From: UBA1240 sp045599185
Lineage (GTDB): Bacteria; Spirochaetota; Spirochaetia; Treponematales; Treponemataceae
Reading direction: 5' to 3'
NCBI GenBank assembly: GCA_045599185.1
Contig: JAZRVO010000007.1
Location: forward strand, 1 to 44,482
DNA: 44,482 nt
Numbering within the stretch: the first letter of the stretch is position 1; each line of letters opens with the position of its first letter. Below, piece by piece: positions 41,984 through 44,482 of the stretch. The notes under the pieces were generated by a model, which was not told where the DNA came from, ran no database searches, and saw nothing but the letters and a program-made list of their open reading frames with translations. The translations under genes and the position numbers were made by a program.

Positions 41984-42664
41984 TTAATTATCGCTTGCGC
42001 CGTACTGCTTGTAATATTCGTCAATGGCGGCCTTAATTTTATCATCAATTAAAACTTTGCCGTTTACAGGCTTGTTGTACAGGCAGTCAACAACGTCCTT
42101 CATTGAAACAATTGCATTTGCAGCAAAACCGTACAAATCAGTAATTTCTGCAAGTGCAGATTTTGTGCCTTTGCCCTTCTCCATTCTGTTAAGGGAAACC
42201 ATAAGGCCTTTAATTTCTACATTGCCCTGAGCCTTAATAATAGGGAAAGTTTCTTCTATGGACTTGCCGCTTGTAGTTACGTCTTCAATAATTACAACAC
42301 GGTCGCCATCTTTCAGGCTGCTTCCAAGCAAAATACCGGCATCGCCGTGGTCTTTGGCTTCCTTGCGGTTGGAACAGTAACGGATTTCTTTACCGAAAAG
42401 GCGGCTGTAGGCAATTACCGTTGCGGTGCTAAGCGGAATGCCTTTGTAGGCAGGACCGAAAAGCACGTCAAAATCGTCGCCGTAGTGGTCGTGAATGGCT
42501 TTTGCGTAGTATTCGCCCAAACGGCTAAGCTGGCTGCCCGTAACGTAAGCACCGGCATTCATAAAAAAAGGCGATTTGCGGCCGCTTTTAAGGGTGAATT
42601 CACCAAATTTCAAAACGTCGCATTCAACCATAAAGTTAATAAATTCTTCTTTGTAAGCTTCCAT
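41984..42664 (-). CDS. pyrE: Orotate phosphoribosyltransferase
   Basis: Joins orotate and PRPP to orotidine monophosphate in pyrimidine synthesis. 226 residues from the ATG at 42664. A TTG six codons earlier is possible, and neither has a clear ribosome site. PRPP-binding motif VVIIEDVTTSGKS at about 122-134, LKSGRKSPFFMNAG near the N-terminus, and FGPAYKGIPLS contacting PRPP. Along with carB it is the second pyrimidine gene in the window, 34 kb apart, so the pathway is scattered. Divergent from the AlaX-like gene across 120 bp. Confidence 0.95.
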   Translation of the reverse strand: MEAYKEEFINFMVECDVLKFGEFTLKSGRKSPFFMNAGAYVTGSQLSRLGEYYAKAIHDHYGDDFDVLFGPAYKGIPLSTATVIAYSRLFGKEIRYCSNRKEAKDHGDAGILLGSSLKDGDRVVIIEDVTTSGKSIEETFPIIKAQGNVEIKGLMVSLNRMEKGKGTKSALAEITDLYGFAANAIVSMKDVVDCLYNKPVNGKVLIDDKIKAAIDEYYKQYGASDN

Positions 42665-42749
42665 GCTTAAAAGCTTAATCAAATATCACGGTTTTTTCAA
42701 TAACCGCACAAAACTGAAAACGCAAAAAATTGAAAACATTCAGTTTTGT

Positions 42750-42778
42750 TTGCGCTTTTCATTTTTTGCCGCTATAAT
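42750..42778 (+). promoter_or_regulatory. Promoter giving a leaderless AlaX-like transcript
   Basis: TTGCGC (42750-42755), 17 bases, TATAAT (42773-42778). Only 6 bases separate the -10 box from the ATG at 42785, so transcription should begin at or within a base or two of the start codon. Confidence 0.7.
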
Positions 42779-42784
42779 TTTTAT

Positions 42785-43270
42785 ATGTCACCAAATTCAA
42801 AACAGCCAGTTTTAAACCAGCCTAAAAAAGATTATCACCAGCCAATGCACACCGCCGAACACATTTTAAACCGGACGATGGACAATATGTTCAACTGCGG
42901 CCGGTGCTTTAGCGCACACATTGAAGAAAAAAAGTCTAAATGCGACTATAAATTTGAAAATGAAAACCAAATACCAAACCAGCAGCAGCTGCAGGAACTT
43001 GAAAACGCCGTAAACGCGGTAATAGAACAGAACCTGCCCGTTACATGGAAAATTGTCAGCCGGGAAGAAGCGGCAAAACTTTGCGATTTATCAAAACTGC
43101 CGCCGGATGCAAGCGAAATGCTGCGTTTGGTGTACGTTGGCAGCTACGACGTGTGCCCGTGCATTGGTGCACACGTAGAAAATACGTCACAAATCGGCAG
43201 GTTTAAAATTGTCAGTTTCAGTTACGGCGAAGGCATTTTTCGCCTGCGGTGGAAACTTGAAAAAAATTAA
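42785..43270 (+). CDS. AlaX-like alanyl-tRNA editing domain protein
   Basis: A 161-residue stand-alone relative of the editing (second additional) domain of alanyl- and threonyl-tRNA synthetases. The metal-site pairs are visible: H22-TAE-H26 and C126-IGA-H130 (within VCPCIGAHV). Such proteins hydrolyse mischarged Ser- or Gly-tRNA(Ala), or similar. It lacks the glycine-rich and synthetase parts, and the exact tRNA is not readable. The ATG at 42785 lies directly after a -10 box. No ribosome site exists upstream, and longer starts would fall inside the promoter. An alpha/beta hydrolase gene follows after 9 bp. Confidence 0.82.
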   Translation: MSPNSKQPVLNQPKKDYHQPMHTAEHILNRTMDNMFNCGRCFSAHIEEKKSKCDYKFENENQIPNQQQLQELENAVNAVIEQNLPVTWKIVSREEAAKLCDLSKLPPDASEMLRLVYVGSYDVCPCIGAHVENTSQIGRFKIVSFSYGEGIFRLRWKLEKN

Positions 43271-43279
43271 GGAAACTTT

Positions 43280-44239
43280 ATGAAAGCATCAACCATTTTA
43301 CTGGCAGTATTCGGCGTTGTACTGGTTCTTTTTATTGCGTGCACCCTGCTGGTTTACCAGTTTCTGTTTAAAGCCAACATTCTGCGCAAAACCAGCGCGG
43401 AAAGCAGCGATTACGGCATAGAAATTTTAAGAAAAGTTAATGAAGAATCGAAGGTTTATGCCCAGTGGTTTTTAGACCAGAACCCGGAAGAAATTGAAAT
43501 GACTTCCTTTGACGGCTTAAAGCTTCACGCTTACTTTTTGCCAGCCCCCGGCGGTGCAGAAAATGCCAGCGGTTCGCTGGTTTTAATGCATGGTTTTCAT
43601 GGTTCGGGCTTAAAAGATTTTGCCATTGTAAGCAAGTTTTATCATCAGAACAATTTCAACGTCCTTATTCCAGACCAGCGCACACACGGTCAAAGCGAAG
43701 GAAAATTTATAACTTTTGGCGTAAAAGAACGTTTTGACTGCCACGACTGGGTTTTGCTGCTGAACAAAAAACTTGGCAGTGACAGAAATGTATTTTTGGA
43801 CGGCGTTTCCATGGGTTGTGCCACGGTTTTAATGGCCTGCGGTACCGGGCTGCCGGAAAACGTAAAAGGCGTAATTGCCGACTGCGGATTTACTTCTCCT
43901 TACGAAATTATGAAGCATGTTATAACCCAGAATATGCACCTTCCGGCGTTTCCAATTATGCCAATTGCCAATATGTTAACCAAATGTCTGGCCGATTTTG
44001 GCCTGAAAGAATATTCTGCAACCCGGGCAATGGAAGGAAACACAATACCAGTGCTTTTTGTGCATGGAGATGCCGATGATTTTGTGCCGCCTTACATGAC
44101 TGAACAGAATTATGCAGCCTGTACCGCGCCCAAACAGCTTTTTATGGTGTCGGGGGCAATACACGCAATGAGTTATTTTACTGATACGCCCAAAAGCCAG
44201 CAGGTAATTTTGGAGTTTTTGGAGAAATATTCAAAATAA
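43280..44239 (+). CDS. Membrane-anchored alpha/beta hydrolase
   Basis: A 319-residue protein with an N-terminal membrane helix (about residues 5-30), so it is anchored to the inner membrane. The catalytic triad reads Ser177 in GVSMG, Asp266 or Asp267 in HGDADDFVP, and His295 in GAIHAMSY. The oxyanion region is MHGFHGSG (about 103-110), and PDQRTHGQSEG is typical of the family of serine esterases / BAAT-like peptidases next to Firmicutes YqkD. The substrate is unknown. AAGGAA lies 7 bases before the ATG. It is co-transcribed with the AlaX-like gene, whose relation to it is unclear. Confidence 0.87.
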   Translation: MKASTILLAVFGVVLVLFIACTLLVYQFLFKANILRKTSAESSDYGIEILRKVNEESKVYAQWFLDQNPEEIEMTSFDGLKLHAYFLPAPGGAENASGSLVLMHGFHGSGLKDFAIVSKFYHQNNFNVLIPDQRTHGQSEGKFITFGVKERFDCHDWVLLLNKKLGSDRNVFLDGVSMGCATVLMACGTGLPENVKGVIADCGFTSPYEIMKHVITQNMHLPAFPIMPIANMLTKCLADFGLKEYSATRAMEGNTIPVLFVHGDADDFVPPYMTEQNYAACTAPKQLFMVSGAIHAMSYFTDTPKSQQVILEFLEKYSK

Positions 44240-44288
44240 ACGGCAAAAAAGCATACGCCGCCAGTGCAAAAGCGTAGGTTGCCGTTTT
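44238..44288 (+). terminator. Terminator-like stem after the hydrolase gene
   Basis: AAACGGCAA pairs with TTGCCGTTT, with inner TACGC/GCGTA arms. TGAACTTTTT follows. Confidence 0.55.
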
Positions 44289-44340
44289 GAACTTTTTATA
44301 ATTGAACTTTTTGCAAACAATATTTTTAGTTTTACTGAAT

Positions 44341-44482
44341 AAAAACCACCGGCTCAGCCGGTGGTTTGCTCTGCGGGTGTAACCCTTTGTTACCGGCCAG
44401 CGCTATAGCGCACTGAATCGACTGCCATGCGCACCACTTTTACCGGCTGCTGCTAAAGCAGCTTATGTTTTCAATCAGGCTT
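44341..44482. mobile_element. Possible IS200/IS605-type element end at the window edge
   Basis: AAACCACCGGC-TCA-GCCGGTGGTTT is a strong subterminal-type hairpin, and beyond it the sequence becomes GC-richer with further small stems (AGCGCTATAGCGC; GCTGCTGCTAAAGCAGC). Hairpins of this form commonly mark ends of IS200/IS605 elements. The body would lie to the right, outside the window. No transposase frame can be supported here. It could equally be a terminator for a minus-strand gene entering from the right. Confidence 0.35.

Overview
The window reads as chromosomal DNA of a spirochaete, most likely a host-associated (gut or rumen type) Treponema. This is an inference from gene content: three large Cache-HAMP chemoreceptors, a DUF115/Maf-type motility glycosyltransferase relative, spirochaete-style lipoproteins, and many intergenic palindromic repeats of the GTCATGCTGAAC...TTCGGAATGAC type. 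No rRNA, tRNA or CRISPR array was found. A possible IS end lies at the right edge.

Layout. (1) 1-4560 is an AT-rich accessory patch: a truncated-by-window methyltransferase, a small lipoprotein and an orphan protein, the 3' remnant of a lost gene, an Xre regulator plus membrane protein under a promoter with two operators, a YafQ-type toxin-antitoxin pair whose toxin is frameshifted in an A7 run, and an HTH-TPR regulator. (2) 4726-9518 holds carB and an AzgA-type purine permease, both on the minus strand. (3) 10146-15163 holds a dCache chemoreceptor, an NfeD/SPFH pair, a frameshifted MazG-like gene and a DUF1349 protein. (4) 15551-18875 is a dat-ddc-pncC operon expected to make 1,3-diaminopropane. 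(5) 18970-22226 holds a Cys-rich unknown, an ATP-grasp ligase next to a PanE-like reductase, and yhbY. (6) 22481-26113 is a solute-binding lipoprotein directly followed by a chemoreceptor, with no permease. (7) 26244-28558 holds rsuA and citrate synthase on the minus strand. (8) 28835-35488 holds a PpiD/SurA-like foldase, a DUF115 protein and a complete ECF transporter (S, A-A', T). (9) 35567-38674 is a catalytic plus non-catalytic M16 peptidase pair separated by a 95-bp tandem repeat. (10) 38853-44239 holds a phosphoesterase, a third chemoreceptor, pyrE, an AlaX-like editing protein with a leaderless promoter, and a membrane-anchored alpha/beta hydrolase.

How the parts work together. Chemotaxis recurs: three receptors, one apparently paired with its own binding protein. 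Pyrimidine synthesis is represented by carB and pyrE at separate loci, and purine salvage by the permease. The dat/ddc operon and the PanE-like/ATP-grasp operon lie within a few kb of each other. A link through beta-alanine and pantoate is possible but only a hypothesis. Two genes (yafQ-like and mazG-like) carry single-base frameshifts. Intergenic space is unusually rich in structured repeats of at least four kinds.

Limits: family assignments come from motif recognition without database searches, and promoter and terminator calls come from reading consensus elements and stems by eye.
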